From CAZWBR01 sp964404205 (GTDB taxonomy: Bacteria; Bacteroidota; Bacteroidia; Bacteroidales; Prolixibacteraceae): 64,000 nucleotides of DNA. The notes beneath the pieces are model-generated. The model was not told where the DNA came from. It searched no databases and was given only the letters and a program-made list of their open reading frames with translations. The translations under genes were made by a program, and so were the position numbers. The stretch covers positions 1 to 64,000 of the forward strand of contig CAYOJD010000004.1 in the NCBI GenBank assembly GCA_964404205.1, given 5' to 3'. Below, in pieces: positions 19,780 through 29,296 of this stretch (the first letter of the stretch is position 1; every line of letters begins with the position of its first letter).

Positions 19780-22700
19780 TTAGAATTTGACATTCAACCC
19801 GATGGTATATACTGCTGGAATCGGATAAGTTTGAGTATCAATTCCATTAGCAACTTCAGGACTAAAACCGTTGTATTTGAAAACGGTTAGTGGCCTGTCA
19901 GCAGTAAGCGAAACCCTCATATCAGGCATTTCGGCTCCAAACAACTGTTTGTTTTTTAGATTATAGGCCAACTGGACATTCTGAATCCTGAAGAATGAGC
20001 CATCCTCAACAAAATAGTCGCTCATTTTCTGGTTCCAACCACGACGTAAACCTGATGACGAAGGGTACTTGTTAGATGTACCATCGCCATGCCAGCGATT
20101 TTTAGCCAGATCTGCATCCATATTGCCATCGGCAGTCCAGATAATCTCTCCGCGCTTGCGGTTCAGAATCTTGTTACCGGCCTGCCCAACCATATTGGCT
20201 GTCAATTCAAAATCTTTATAGGTAAGGCCAAGGTTCATCCCATACATAAATGTCGGGAAATATGAGCCTAAAACCACCCGGTCGTCATCGTTGATAATGT
20301 CGTCATCATTTTGATCCTTGTATTTAAAGTCGCCCGGAACCAATCCGTTAGCAACTGCAATCGGGTCAGCATCAATCTCAGCCTGATTTTGATAAACACC
20401 TACAACCTCACGACCAAAGAATGCCAGCAGTGGTTGCCCAACGATTGAACGTTGACGAAACTCTGCGCTTCCACCATCGATATAAGGCTGACCGTACAAG
20501 TCGCGTACCTTATTTTTCAATGTTGAGATATTGATGCCAACATTGTATTTCAAATCGCCTGAAATTGCATCTTCCCAGTTTAAAGCCAATTCGAAGCCTG
20601 AGTTACGGATGATGCCAACATTCTTTAATACCGTTCCGCCTACCGCAGGAATGGAAACATAGATGGCTGCGTTCTTGGTGTCACGAATAAAGTAATCAGC
20701 GTCAGCCGACAAACGGTTTTTGAACATGCGGGCTGTCAAGCCGATATTGGTCTCTTCTGTAACTTCCCATTTTAACGAAGAGTAGGTATTTGAGATTTTG
20801 GCCCCCGAAACCAATACGCCGTTTATAGCCGTATTGACAATACTCGTAGTAATGGCTCCGTCGCTTGCCTGAATATTATCGTTGCCGAGCTGCCCCCAAC
20901 TGGCACGCAACTTCAGAAAGTTGATGTAGCCGTATGGCTTCATAAAGTTCTCTTCTGAAATAACCCATCCGGCACCAACTGTGGGGAAATAGCCCCATTT
21001 TTGCTGATATTTTGAACTCCCATCAGCCCTCATTGTAGCATACAACAAATATTTATCGTCGAAATTGTAAGATAGTCGACCAAAATAGGAAAGACCGTAT
21101 TGTCTTGTGCCTTCATCTCTTACATCATCCAACGAAATGGTTTCAGCTTGATCGATATACCATGATTGTTCTTTGTCTGTCGGAAAGTTCTGCCCTTTGG
21201 CACTCAATCGGTTGTAAGCTTCATCCCTGAACGAGCTACCGGCCATAACCACAACACCATGTTTATCGAACTGATTGGTATAGGTAATTACGTTATCCCA
21301 AATCTGGTCGGTAAAAAGCGACATGTTCCTTACAATAATAGCATCGGCTCGCTGAAAACTATTGCCAATGAAATAGGGCAAATTTATCAGACGTTCGTCG
21401 AGCGAAGTGTAAGCATTGTTGTAGGTCGTTTTATACGAAAGTTTATTAGGGATAAAATCAATCTTTGCATAAAAATTGGCAAGATTCTTCTTGATCTTCA
21501 ACCGATTGATATTATACTTCAATGTTGGAAACGGGTTTTGCCCGCTTCGGTAACCCAAATCCTGTGCATTGGCAAATTTATCGGGCCAGGCAGCATCGTT
21601 GGTTTCGTCGTAAATAGGTAAGATTGGCACTGCAAAATAGGCCTGATTCCACGCTCCAGCCTCTTCGCCATATTTAACGGCATTGCTCATAATCATATTT
21701 CCACCAATGGTGAGCCAGTCGGTCACTTTGAAATCGATCTTAGAACGCAGGTTAAAACGTTCGTATTCATTTTTCATATCCAAAATACCTTCCTGTCCAA
21801 AATAGCTTGCTCCAAGCGAATAGGTGGCTTTTTGATTGCCGCCTGAAACACTCAAACTGTGGTTATGAATGGGTGCCGGACGCATAATCTCCTTGTACCA
21901 GTCGGTATTCACATCAGGGACATTAGGATTGACACGGCTCCTGCCATAGCGCTGCATCGCATTTAATATAAATGTTTCATCGGCAGCCGAACCAGACTCA
22001 AGTGCCATATTGGTAAACTGCTCTGCATTAGCCATTTTTAACACATTCTGGGCCACCTGATAGCCATAATAGCCGTCGTATGTTACTTCGGATTTTTGAT
22101 TCAGCATCCCCGATTTAGTTTCAATCAGCACAACACCATTGGCCGCTCTTACCCCGTAAATGGCAGCAGCCGAAGCATCTTTCAATACCGAAATTGACGC
22201 TATGTCAGCCGGATTCAGAAAGTCGATGTTATCGAAAAACATGCCATCAACCACATACAGTGGAGCTTCATTGTTATTACCCGGATATGAACCAATACCA
22301 CGTACTCGGATGGTTGGCGAGTTCCCTGGCGAACCACTGCTCACCACCTGCAACCCGGCTACTTTACCTTGAAGCGCCTGCATGGCTTGTCCGGATGGTG
22401 TTTTGGCCAAATCATCGCTCTTTACCGTTGTAATTGAAGACGTTAGGTCTTTTACTTTTTGAGTACCATAACCCACTACAACGACTTCGTCGACACTAAA
22501 CGATTGCTCCTTTAATTGAATACTGATAGTCGTCCGATTGTTGATGGCCACCTCCTGGCTTTCCATTCCTACAAAACTGAATGAAAGGATGCCGTTTCCA
22601 GCAGTCTCAATTGTATAGTTACCATCAGCATCCGTTATTATACCAGTTGTAGTGCCTTTCACTACTACAGTTACTCCCGGCAGTACTTCACCTGAGGTTG

Positions 22701-22794
22701 CGTCAGTAACTTTTCCTGATATACTAATTTTCTCTTGCGCATATAGGATTGTAACCGACAAAAAGAGATACAATAGAAAGATTAGTTTTTTCAT
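19780..22794 (-). CDS. susC: SusC/RagA TonB-dependent outer-membrane transporter
   Basis: Imports oligosaccharides across the outer membrane with energy from TonB. The 1,004-residue protein has a signal peptide (residues 1-20), a CarboxypepD_reg-like domain (about 22-100, ISGKVTDATSGEVLPGVTV), the conserved DEVVVVGYGTQ segment, the plug (about 110-220, with LYVVDG and ISVLKDASAAAIYGVRAANGVV), and the 22-strand barrel ending in an aromatic strand (TIGLNVKF). There is no N-terminal STN domain, so no direct anti-sigma signalling is expected; control more likely comes from the divergent propeller-LuxR regulator. It is the first gene of the seven-gene operon. Confidence 0.97.
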   Translation of the reverse strand: MKKLIFLLYLFLSVTILYAQEKISISGKVTDATSGEVLPGVTVVVKGTTTGIITDADGNYTIETAGNGILSFSFVGMESQEVAINNRTTISIQLKEQSFSVDEVVVVGYGTQKVKDLTSSITTVKSDDLAKTPSGQAMQALQGKVAGLQVVSSGSPGNSPTIRVRGIGSYPGNNNEAPLYVVDGMFFDNIDFLNPADIASISVLKDASAAAIYGVRAANGVVLIETKSGMLNQKSEVTYDGYYGYQVAQNVLKMANAEQFTNMALESGSAADETFILNAMQRYGRSRVNPNVPDVNTDWYKEIMRPAPIHNHSLSVSGGNQKATYSLGASYFGQEGILDMKNEYERFNLRSKIDFKVTDWLTIGGNMIMSNAVKYGEEAGAWNQAYFAVPILPIYDETNDAAWPDKFANAQDLGYRSGQNPFPTLKYNINRLKIKKNLANFYAKIDFIPNKLSYKTTYNNAYTSLDERLINLPYFIGNSFQRADAIIVRNMSLFTDQIWDNVITYTNQFDKHGVVVMAGSSFRDEAYNRLSAKGQNFPTDKEQSWYIDQAETISLDDVRDEGTRQYGLSYFGRLSYNFDDKYLLYATMRADGSSKYQQKWGYFPTVGAGWVISEENFMKPYGYINFLKLRASWGQLGNDNIQASDGAITTSIVNTAINGVLVSGAKISNTYSSLKWEVTEETNIGLTARMFKNRLSADADYFIRDTKNAAIYVSIPAVGGTVLKNVGIIRNSGFELALNWEDAISGDLKYNVGINISTLKNKVRDLYGQPYIDGGSAEFRQRSIVGQPLLAFFGREVVGVYQNQAEIDADPIAVANGLVPGDFKYKDQNDDDIINDDDRVVLGSYFPTFMYGMNLGLTYKDFELTANMVGQAGNKILNRKRGEIIWTADGNMDADLAKNRWHGDGTSNKYPSSSGLRRGWNQKMSDYFVEDGSFFRIQNVQLAYNLKNKQLFGAEMPDMRVSLTADRPLTVFKYNGFSPEVANGIDTQTYPIPAVYTIGLNVKF

Positions 22795-23150
22795 ATGTTA
22801 AAATTTAAAAAATATTTAAAACGAAGTTAAGGCAACATCAACTGTAGTAAAAGAAAAAGGATACACTTCTATCACACCAACATAAAACGAAGTCTTTATT
22901 GACTACATCTTTAATACACCATCATTAATATTTTTTATTTATATAATTGTATAACAACACTTTAAAAGTGATTTATTATTACAAAAATTTTACTTCCATA
23001 CACAGTATTTAAAATGAAAGTGAGTTAATTATTTCATAACTTGCGAATGGATTATTCACATATACTTCATTTTAGCTTTTGTTGATACATAACAAACAAA
23101 AAAAAATAATAAATGTTCGCCATTAATTAAAGTTAATTTCTTCAAAAAAA
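22795..23150. promoter_or_regulatory. Divergent control region between susC and its regulator
   Basis: 356 bases, very AT-rich, with no open frame of note. It must hold the susC operon promoter and that of the regulator. I find no perfect TAnnTTTG element; TATCCTTT on the minus strand (about 22856-22863) is a weak candidate, which suits an activator-dependent promoter. Confidence 0.5.
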
Positions 23151-26003
23151 ATGGAAAAAAACCGAAGTAAGATTCTGATGATTATAAAGTACCGTTATGT
23201 TGTTCATTGTATATGGCTATCACTTTTTATTCTTGTACCATTTCAAGTGTTCTCCGTTAAAAACGAACTACCGGTTATCAGGAATTTTACCAAGAGCGAT
23301 TACCAGGCCGACGGGCAAAACTGGTCAGTAGCCAAAGACAACGAAGGGATCGTATATTTTGCCAATAATAAAGGGTTACTCGAGTTCGACGGCGTCTCGT
23401 GGCTATTGCACCCCTCGCCCAACGGCAATATAATCAGATGTGTGGCAACAGATGGTCATAACAGAATTTACACCAGCGGTTACCGCGAACTGGGATACTG
23501 GGAACGTGACCAATCGGGCAAATTGAGTTACACCTCATTAACACCTGTTGCCGAACAATATTTCATCCCCAATGTCGAATTTTGGGATATTATCCCCGCT
23601 GCCGACGGAAAAGTCTATTTCCACTCATTTACCCAAATCTTAATTTGGGAGAATGGAGCAATTACCCCGATAAACCTTCCTAAATTTTCCAATTCTATGG
23701 TACAAGTAGATGGCAAAATTGTTGTCGATATGGCAGATGGGTTGTATTTTATCGATGGGAAGAATGTCAAACCGATGCTCCTACACAACTTCTTTAATCA
23801 AAAACAGGTTCGGTTTGTTTTTAAAATCGAATCAAAACTAATCGTTGGAACAGCATCAGACGGTTTGTTTATATATGATCATAACGGGTTCAATCAACTG
23901 TTGCCGGAATGGAACGAATATTTCATCAAAAACAAAATTAACCGGGCAGCTTTATCGCCCGATGGTAAGCTGGTTATCGGAACTATTCTTGACGGCATAA
24001 TCGCTTTTGACCTTTCTTCAAAAATGCTGTTCAAAATCAATACGCCGGCCGGACTTCAGAATAATACCGTTCTGGGAATCGCCTTCGATAAAAACCATAA
24101 TATCTGGCTTGCACTCGACCGTGGCATCGACTTTGTATCATTTAAAAACAAAGGGTCGTATGCTTTGCATACGGTCGATAACGTAGGTGCCGTTTATACC
24201 TCAGCTCTTTACAATGGGAATTTCTATTTGGGAACCAACCAAGGGCTTTTTGTCAAAGCAAACGGCGATCCGGACGAACGTTTTACCTTGGTGCCGCAAA
24301 CTCAAGGGCAGGTCTGGTATTCCAAAACAATCGGCAATAAGCTATTTATAGGGCATAATAACGGAACATTTGTTTCTACAGGCGGCGATTTCACCAGAAT
24401 CTCAACCGTTAGCGGAGCATTCTCCGTTACCCCTGATACCAGACATAAAGATTTACTGATGCAGTCGACTTATACCGATATTATTGCCATTAACAACAAC
24501 CAAAACCCCTCTCTTCAACACAATATCGATGGATTTAGTGATTTGATACAATATTTGGAAGTTGATTTGTACGGTAATCTATGGGCCGGCCATATGCATC
24601 GCGGCGTTTACAAAATTGTGTTGTCTGACGACAGGGACAAAGTTCTCAAATCGACTTATTTTGGTGAAAATTCAGTTTTCGGGAAAGATTATGGGATTCA
24701 CCCGTTTAAAATTGATGAACGGATTGTTTTTGCAACCGGAGAAAAGTTGTATACCTACGACGAATTGAAGGATTCGATAGTCGACTACCAAGTTTTAAAT
24801 CAGCAACTGGGAAAATTCGCCGCCGCACATCGTATTTTCGAAGCCCCAAACCATCATTACTGGTTTGTTACAAACGAGGCCATTACACTTTTTACCATCA
24901 ACGAGAATCAGGTTTCATTGATAAAAAGCTATCCCTCATCGCTCTTTAACAATCAGATTATTGAGAATTTTGAGAATATTACGCCTATATCTGAGAAAGA
25001 AGCCATTTTAAGTCTCGAAAACGGATATGCCTTTCTCTGGGCCAATCAACCCGAGGACGAATCGCTTATCGGAGACAAAAAACTCAAAATCAGAGAGTTC
25101 ATTACTGCCGACCGACGTGGGATAAACGACACGCTACCTCCGGGACAGCAGAAGTATGTATTGGGGTTTAATCGGAACAATGCACAGATAAAATTCTCTT
25201 TCCCGCTTTTCTCCACTGATAGGATTAAATTCCAGGCTTATATTGATGGTATTGACCCCGATTGGCGCTCTCCTGTTTCTACTCCGCTCTTCCGGTTCGA
25301 ACGCCTGCCAGAAGGTAAATATACCTTGTATGTCAAAGCCATCGACTCTTGGGGGGCTGAAAGCGAAACCACAAAATTGCAGCTGACAATATTGCCGCCG
25401 TGGTACCTGTCGAATTGGGCAAAAGCCAGTTACACAGCCATCATATTATTCCTCCTCCTTACTTTTAGACAAATTATTATCAATGAAACCCGCCGCAAAG
25501 AAAAGCGCAAAAGAGAAGAAAAAGAAAAAGAGCTCATTCGGCTGAGAAACGAGAAACTGCAGGACGAAATATCATTTAAAAGTCAGGATTTGGCCAATAC
25601 CACAATGGCCATTATCAAGAAGAACGAATTTTTGCTTGAACTGAAAAGTATTCTAAAAACGCAAAAAAGCCATCTTGACTCCAGATTTCCAGACAAATAC
25701 TACCTTCATCTGGTCAAAAAAATTGACGAAAACATATCGAACCAGGACGACTGGAAAACGTTCGAAACCAACTTTGAACGGGCGCATGAGGCATTTGTCA
25801 AAAAATTAAAGGGCGAGTTTCCTAAACTCACCCCCGGAGATCTGAGAATTTGTGCTTATCTGAAAATGAACCTCTCATCGAAAGAGATTGCCCCGTTGTT
25901 GGGGATATCGGTTCGGGGTGTCGAAAATCACCGGTACCGGTTACGCAAAAAAATGGGGCTCGATGCAGAGGCCAACCTCAATGAGGTTCTGTTAAACCTT
26001 TGA
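23151..26003 (+). CDS. Propeller-Y_Y_Y-LuxR membrane regulator of the glucan locus
   Basis: A 950-residue one-component regulator. An N-terminal signal/anchor (about 12-36) leads into a large periplasmic beta-propeller (about 45-650, Reg_prop-like blades), a Y_Y_Y Ig-like domain (about 665-745, AYIDGIDPDWRS and PEGKYTLYVKAIDSWG), a membrane helix (about 753-775), a coiled coil rich in Lys/Glu, and a C-terminal LuxR-type HTH (about 892-940, LSSKEIAPLLGISVRGVENHRYRLRKKMG). No kinase or receiver domain is present. The layout resembles SusR and related Bacteroidota regulators, in which periplasmic oligosaccharide binding triggers transcription. Being divergent from susC, it most likely activates that operon. 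ATG at 23151 is the first of two near starts. Confidence 0.88.
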   Translation: MEKNRSKILMIIKYRYVVHCIWLSLFILVPFQVFSVKNELPVIRNFTKSDYQADGQNWSVAKDNEGIVYFANNKGLLEFDGVSWLLHPSPNGNIIRCVATDGHNRIYTSGYRELGYWERDQSGKLSYTSLTPVAEQYFIPNVEFWDIIPAADGKVYFHSFTQILIWENGAITPINLPKFSNSMVQVDGKIVVDMADGLYFIDGKNVKPMLLHNFFNQKQVRFVFKIESKLIVGTASDGLFIYDHNGFNQLLPEWNEYFIKNKINRAALSPDGKLVIGTILDGIIAFDLSSKMLFKINTPAGLQNNTVLGIAFDKNHNIWLALDRGIDFVSFKNKGSYALHTVDNVGAVYTSALYNGNFYLGTNQGLFVKANGDPDERFTLVPQTQGQVWYSKTIGNKLFIGHNNGTFVSTGGDFTRISTVSGAFSVTPDTRHKDLLMQSTYTDIIAINNNQNPSLQHNIDGFSDLIQYLEVDLYGNLWAGHMHRGVYKIVLSDDRDKVLKSTYFGENSVFGKDYGIHPFKIDERIVFATGEKLYTYDELKDSIVDYQVLNQQLGKFAAAHRIFEAPNHHYWFVTNEAITLFTINENQVSLIKSYPSSLFNNQIIENFENITPISEKEAILSLENGYAFLWANQPEDESLIGDKKLKIREFITADRRGINDTLPPGQQKYVLGFNRNNAQIKFSFPLFSTDRIKFQAYIDGIDPDWRSPVSTPLFRFERLPEGKYTLYVKAIDSWGAESETTKLQLTILPPWYLSNWAKASYTAIILFLLLTFRQIIINETRRKEKRKREEKEKELIRLRNEKLQDEISFKSQDLANTTMAIIKKNEFLLELKSILKTQKSHLDSRFPDKYYLHLVKKIDENISNQDDWKTFETNFERAHEAFVKKLKGEFPKLTPGDLRICAYLKMNLSSKEIAPLLGISVRGVENHRYRLRKKMGLDAEANLNEVLLNL

Positions 26004-26005
26004 CA

Positions 26006-26710
26006 TTAAATCATATTCCTATTTTTAAGCATCGAAATAACCGCATCAACAATGTGATCGTCCATCATGGTCGAGTAGTTAAAAACCACATCGTAATCGG
26101 TGTTGTTTACTTTGCGGCCGGCTATGTGTTCAATAAACAGGTCGCGCTGCACATCAACATTAATTACATAATCGCGGGCATCGACATACGAGAGGTTGCT
26201 AATTTGCATTATACGTTTCACTCTCCAGTCGAGCGGTGCCTGTAGTTTGACTGACAGCCGATTTTGAATCCCTTCGGTCAGGATTTCAGCCCCTCGCCCA
26301 ACAATGATAAAATGACCCTCCTGGGCAAAACTCTTCATCACCTGGCCAACGGTATGAATAACATGAAAATCGTCGGCATCATACACCTTCTCCGTCGAAA
26401 AGGCTGTCGTAATTTCGTGAATAGGGGTTTTCTTCTCCGTTTGAAAAACGTTGTTAATCTTACCCGGATTGGTTTCCAGTTCGCGCGCTGCCTCTTCAAT
26501 AATCTCCTTGCTTACCCAACGCCACTCCACATCTGTTTTCGTATCCGATTTAAAACTGTAACCACTAAGTATCTTCGCCAATTTTGTGGCAATCCGTTTG
26601 GCCGAACATCCGCATTCACGCGAAATGGTTATCACCGGACCGTAACTTTGCAATGCTTTTGTGCCTAAACCACTGTTGGTTCCGGCATAATCGGTAATCT
26701 GATTTTTCAC
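26006..26710 (-). CDS. Cytidylate-kinase-like protein
   Basis: A 234-residue protein of the cytidylate kinase-like family (PF13189 type), distinct from housekeeping Cmk. It has a degenerate P-loop region ITISRECGCSAKRIA (about 28-42), FIIVGRGAEILTEG (strand and Walker B-like turn) and RVKRIMQISNLSYVDARDYV. Its nucleotide and role are not known. The start is GTG, with an in-frame TAG just upstream and no better codon. Its 3' end lies two bases from the end of the convergent regulator gene. A perfect inverted repeat (26770-26786) and repeated CTGACAT motifs lie upstream and may be control sites. Confidence 0.82.
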   Translation of the reverse strand: MKNQITDYAGTNSGLGTKALQSYGPVITISRECGCSAKRIATKLAKILSGYSFKSDTKTDVEWRWVSKEIIEEAARELETNPGKINNVFQTEKKTPIHEITTAFSTEKVYDADDFHVIHTVGQVMKSFAQEGHFIIVGRGAEILTEGIQNRLSVKLQAPLDWRVKRIMQISNLSYVDARDYVINVDVQRDLFIEHIAGRKVNNTDYDVVFNYSTMMDDHIVDAVISMLKNRNMI

Positions 26711-26896
26711 AATAGCCTATTTTGATGGTTTATATTCTGATTGTTTTGCGTGGGTCAGCAACTGACATTCTAAATATAGTATTTAGCTGACATGAAAGCA
26801 ATGAATGGACATTTTTTTTAGTAAGCGTTCGCTTCGTGGTGAATTTGAGGGCGCACAGTCAACTTATGCTCCACTTTTTGCTTTGCTCCGGGAAGT

Positions 26897-26929
26897 ATCA
26901 ACTCCACATCAACTCCACATCAACTCCGC
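26897..26929. repeat. Tandem 11-bp repeat, ATCAACTCCAC x3
   Basis: Two exact copies of ATCAACTCCAC and one ATCAACTCCGC, followed by a decayed fourth copy. No gene overlaps it. Confidence 0.75.
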
Positions 26930-27077
26930 ATCAAGCCGCCTTAAGCCCCCTCTCGTTCGCGGAGAGTATATCCGGCTGAAATACGGTTGAATATGCACCA
27001 CTATTTGCATCATATGATTGAGAATGACAACCTGCCCCGGATATCCTTTCTGATATACGACCCAATTTTTTTTAAAA

Positions 27078-27109
27078 TAAAAACCCGGAATGAATCATTC
27101 AAACCGGGT
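27078..27109 (-). terminator. Terminator of the DUF2520-kdsC-maf-DPP operon
   Basis: On the minus strand, ACCCGG and CCGGGT close a stem with a second inner stem (AATGA/TCATT), followed by TTTTTATTTT. It lies 24 bases after the S46 peptidase stop. Confidence 0.8.
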
Positions 27110-27132
27110 CTTATGGTCATTCCTGATTTTAG

Positions 27133-29277
27133 CTATTTGACAATCTCCATTTCGTCCAACAAATAGCCTGCTCCGGCAAATTTATCAATCACGAAGAGGG
27201 CAAACCGGATATCGAGTGCAATATTGCGGCACATCTCAGGGTCGAACATTATATCGCTCATGGTTCCTTCCCAGCAGCGATCGAAATTTACGCCAATCAA
27301 CTCTCCATTGGCATTGAGCACCGGGCTGCCTGAGTTACCACCGGTAGTATGGTTAGAGGCACAAAAAGCCACCGGGACTTCGCCTGTTCGGTTGGTATAG
27401 GGTCCAAAATCGCGCTTATCGTACAATTGACGCAACGCATCCGGAACATCGTAATCGTAAATCGACGGATTGTCCTTTTCAATTATTCCGTTCAGTGTAG
27501 TAAAATACTGATAGGTAACACCATCTGCCGGTTGATAGCCTTCAACTTTGCCATACGAAACCCGCAGGGTAAGATTGGCATCGGCAATCAACGGCTCACC
27601 TTCGTGCATCTCCATGAGGCCTTTCATATACTCTTTTTGTAATGAATTGACAGATTGCTGAATATCGTTCAACACAGGTGATACATTATTGAAATAGTGT
27701 TCGTTCAAGCTCTCCAACAAAGAAAAGAGTGGATCTTTTTCCAATGCGCTCAACGATTTTCCGCTGAACTCAGACGCAAACTTTTTCAGCCTTAGCGAAT
27801 CAGTTAAAATTGATTTATGGTAAAAATCAGCAATCAACTGTTGAGCCGTTACGTCGGACTGGAGTTTACGATACCCGGGCGAAACATAATCGGGGCTTAC
27901 CTTGTCGAAATACAAGCGGGTTAACGCCCCAAATACTTTCCCGTCGGTTTTCGGATCATAATCTTTTAGCCACGACGCGATATATTTGGGCAAGGCTGCC
28001 TTCGTCCGGTTGAATCTGGCCGTGTCGCCAACACTCTTTTTCAATCCACTGAAAAGCTGTACCAATTGGGCTACATCGGTACCGCGCTGAATCGATTCGG
28101 AGAAGTAGTCGTTCACCAGTTGCCAGGGGGCAATTTCCGTGTATAATTGGTCAAACTGGCTTAAAATATTGCCATAACGGACTTTTCTTTCCGGTGTGGC
28201 ACCGGCCCATTCCTGAAAACGGGCTTCCTCCTTTTTCTTGGTTTCAACAGCATCCAGGCGATGTAAACCTTTGATTTCGCCTTGCCACTTTTTCCATGCA
28301 TTCGATATATTGGCATATTTCGATGAGTACTGAATCCTCGTTTTGGCATCAGCATTCATCTGTTCAGCCAAAATATCAAGTTTCATGGTCCGCACGGCAA
28401 CCCGGTTAGGATCGCTTTGTTCCATAATCAGTTTTACGGCTGCTGAAGGCAAATAACGTTGTGTCGATCCGGGAAAGCCAAAAACCATAGTAAAATCGCC
28501 TTCTTCAATTCCTTTCATATTGATTTTAAAGAACTTTTTAGGCTTGTAAGGCACATTATCGGATGAAAACTCAGCTGGTTTATTGTCTTTGCCGGCATAG
28601 ATTCTGAAGATAGAAAAGTCGCCTGTATGGCGTGGCCACATCCAGTTGTCGGTGTCACCACCAAACTTTCCTATGGCCGAGGGTGGTGCCCCAACCAAAC
28701 GCACATCGCGGAAAACTTCGTAGACATAAACAAAATACTGGTTTCCATAAAACAGGGGTTTGACTTCGGCCGGGTAGTTTGGCCCATTGGCATAATCGGC
28801 TACAATATTTTTGATATTTTCGGCAACCTTCGCACTCTTCTCTTCGGTATTTGTTATCCCTTCGGTATTTTCGAATACCCTACCGGTAACATCTTCCATT
28901 TTGAGCAGAAACTGCACCGAAAGCCCGGGATTGGACAACTCTTCGCTTTTGTTCATCGCCCAAAAACCGTTGGTTAAATAGTCGTGTTCAACCGAACTGT
29001 GTTTCTGAATTTGGCCGTAACCGCAATGATGGTTGGTAATTAATAACCCATCGCCCGAAATCAGTTCTCCGGTACACCCTCCGCCAAATAAAACAACGGC
29101 ATCTTTCATGCTGGCATGGTTCACATCGTAAATATCTTCAGCAGTGAGTTTAAAACCCATTTTCTGCATCTCTTCGATATTGTATTTTTTCAACAGCGTA
29201 GGAATCCACATTCCCTCCTTGCTCCATGCCGTAGAAAACAGAGTCAGCAAAACTGACAGAATTACAACCTTCCTCAT
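27133..29277 (-). CDS. dpp11: S46 dipeptidyl-peptidase, DPP11-like
   Basis: Periplasmic serine peptidase that removes dipeptides from the N-terminus of peptides, used by Bacteroidota to live on protein. The 714-residue protein has a signal peptide (1-19), catalytic His in TNHHCG (about residue 84), the Asp of HTGDFSIFR and catalytic Ser649 in TGGNSGSP. Arg667 lies 18 residues after the Ser, the same spacing as Ser655/Arg673 of Porphyromonas DPP11, where the Arg selects Asp/Glu at P1; DPP7 has Gly there. The Asp/Glu preference is therefore likely, but inferred. Length is normal for the family. It follows maf by 19 bases and ends the operon. Confidence 0.93.
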   Translation of the reverse strand: MRKVVILSVLLTLFSTAWSKEGMWIPTLLKKYNIEEMQKMGFKLTAEDIYDVNHASMKDAVVLFGGGCTGELISGDGLLITNHHCGYGQIQKHSSVEHDYLTNGFWAMNKSEELSNPGLSVQFLLKMEDVTGRVFENTEGITNTEEKSAKVAENIKNIVADYANGPNYPAEVKPLFYGNQYFVYVYEVFRDVRLVGAPPSAIGKFGGDTDNWMWPRHTGDFSIFRIYAGKDNKPAEFSSDNVPYKPKKFFKINMKGIEEGDFTMVFGFPGSTQRYLPSAAVKLIMEQSDPNRVAVRTMKLDILAEQMNADAKTRIQYSSKYANISNAWKKWQGEIKGLHRLDAVETKKKEEARFQEWAGATPERKVRYGNILSQFDQLYTEIAPWQLVNDYFSESIQRGTDVAQLVQLFSGLKKSVGDTARFNRTKAALPKYIASWLKDYDPKTDGKVFGALTRLYFDKVSPDYVSPGYRKLQSDVTAQQLIADFYHKSILTDSLRLKKFASEFSGKSLSALEKDPLFSLLESLNEHYFNNVSPVLNDIQQSVNSLQKEYMKGLMEMHEGEPLIADANLTLRVSYGKVEGYQPADGVTYQYFTTLNGIIEKDNPSIYDYDVPDALRQLYDKRDFGPYTNRTGEVPVAFCASNHTTGGNSGSPVLNANGELIGVNFDRCWEGTMSDIMFDPEMCRNIALDIRFALFVIDKFAGAGYLLDEMEIVK

Positions 29278-29296
29278 AGTGCTATCGATTTGAATA

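Larger units (their letters stand above)
26711..27132. other. Non-coding stretch with small repeats and one terminator
   Basis: 422 bases between the starts/ends of two minus-strand genes. It holds an inverted repeat CTAAATA-TAG-TATTTAG (26770-26786), direct repeats CTGACAT (26762-26768, 26787-26793), three tandem 11-bp units (26897-26929), and the terminator of the S46 gene (27078-27109). A 61-codon frame at 26805-26990 runs through the tandem repeat and is not believable as a gene. Confidence 0.6.

Noticed and set aside
26805..26990. 61-codon open frame
   Set aside because: It runs through an 11-bp tandem repeat and has no recognisable protein features.
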